Below are positions 63,301 to 64,000 of a DNA stretch of 64,000 nucleotides, in pieces. The notes under the pieces were generated by a model. That model was given only the letters and a program-made list of their open reading frames with translations, had not been told where the DNA came from and made no database searches. The stretch comes from Conus ventricosus (taxonomy: Eukaryota > Mollusca > Gastropoda > Neogastropoda > Conidae), in the NCBI GenBank assembly GCA_018398815.1, contig CM031615.1:53911756-53975755 (forward strand), read 5' to 3'. The position numbers were made by a program, and so were the translations under genes. Positions within the stretch are counted from its first letter, which is position 1. Each line of letters opens with the position of its first letter.

Positions 63301-63620
63301 AGATTACAGGATGTCTACAAATGCCTGTATTGGCATGACTTACACCTGTGGTGCCTTTGTGTGTTGATGGTGTGTTTTGAGAGTTGTTTTGTTGTGTGTG
63401 TGTGTTTGTGTAGTGTTGAGTGTTGTGTGATTAAACCGAACCAGTATAGCTGAATTTGTATGGACAAGTAACACAATGAAATAGGGTCAACAAGTGACCC
63501 ACAGTGTAAATTGTTTAGTGTTTTAATTGATTACTAAAAAACATTTAGTTATCAAATATTTACCATGGACAAGACAGACAGAAAATCAGAATGTACTGTT
63601 GACTTTGAGTCTCTCCCCTC
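60331..63620. other. Anonymous AT-rich DNA with an 18-C run
   Basis: Poly-A/T-rich. The C run is 61933-61950. No exon recognised. Confidence 0.4.
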
Positions 63621-63633
63621 TGTGTCTGTCTGT

Positions 63634-63634
63634 C

Positions 63635-63667
<33 letters not shown>

Positions 63668-63673
63668 TTTCTT

Positions 63674-63729
<56 letters not shown>

Positions 63730-63761
63730 TGTCACACCCCACACACACACACCCCACACAC

Positions 63762-63795
<34 letters not shown>
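63634..63795. repeat. (CT)n then (CA)n microsatellites
   Basis: CT 63634-63725 with interruptions, then CA 63736-63792. Confidence 0.97.
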
Positions 63796-63796
<1 letters not shown>

Positions 63797-64000
63797 GAAG
63801 GGATGCTTTTGCCTTAAATATTTAGAACAGGGTTATAGCAGTTGGAAAAAGAGTAAGTTTGCTCCAATGCTTGCACTAGTGATGACCCTTGTTACCCCAA
63901 AGTAGTCGAACGAAGAGAAACTAACCAAAAAAACGTAAAACAAGATTGTGTGTTCTTCTACTTTTTAGTTATGTTGTTTCTGTAAACTAGCATCTCTATT

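Overview
This is a eukaryotic, intron-rich animal window. Its backbone is the middle of one large plus-strand gene, whose 20 recognisable exons (2746-46379) join into about 810 codons of almost uninterrupted coiled coil. I identify it as EEA1 (early endosome antigen 1, the Rab5/PI3P endosome tether). Several exons reproduce EEA1-specific stretches as I recall them from the vertebrate protein: an RPG...[10 protein letters not shown] block (exons 3-4), AKIEAGDG (exons 12-13) and KAELL...[10 protein letters not shown] (exon 15). The N-terminal C2H2 zinc finger should lie upstream of the window. The C-terminal third with the FYVE finger is not visible anywhere downstream. An invertebrate, most plausibly a mollusc, is my inference from the compact GC-rich exons in long minisatellite-rich introns, (CA)n/(CT)n tracts, DIRS elements and tRNA-derived SINEs; the sequence alone does not prove it.

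Layout: 1-2745 holds two minisatellites. 2746-46379 holds the EEA1 exons. The introns carry about 16 unrelated minisatellites with periods of 23-76 bp, roughly a fifth of this part. They also carry a DIRS retrotransposon (3431-9896, antisense) with a 445-bp DNA element inserted in it, two TTAA-flanked piggyBac-like elements (24.2-25.9 kb), a TIR element (29132-30605) split by an 853-bp tRNA-headed retroposon with a perfect 16-bp target duplication, and a stray DIRS end (31230-31433). 46380-64000 has no recognisable EEA1 exon. It contains a second, heavily frame-broken DIRS copy (47773-54002), an AT-rich ~640-bp repeat arranged first direct then inverted (57241-60330), and anonymous AT-rich DNA.

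The most unusual signal is that many intronic tandem arrays are built from the exon boundary itself. The 30-bp unit in intron 12 is the exon-12 donor copied about 29 times. The intron-10 unit carries the exon-10 end and donor about 27 times. Exon 13 has its donor copied on one side and an acceptor-side repeat on the other. Exons 1, 3, 6, 12 and 16 have duplicated or amplified acceptors. This looks like repeated tandem duplication seeded at splice sites, leaving arrays of decoy splice signals.

The two DIRS copies show the diagnostic architecture of inverted terminal repeats plus an internal complementary region equal to the joined element ends. They retain degraded gag-like, RT, RNase H and tyrosine-recombinase reading frames, and neither looks autonomous. 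From about 44.6 kb onward single-base losses become frequent (exon 19, DIRS copy 2), so either decay or lower sequence quality affects the right-hand third.
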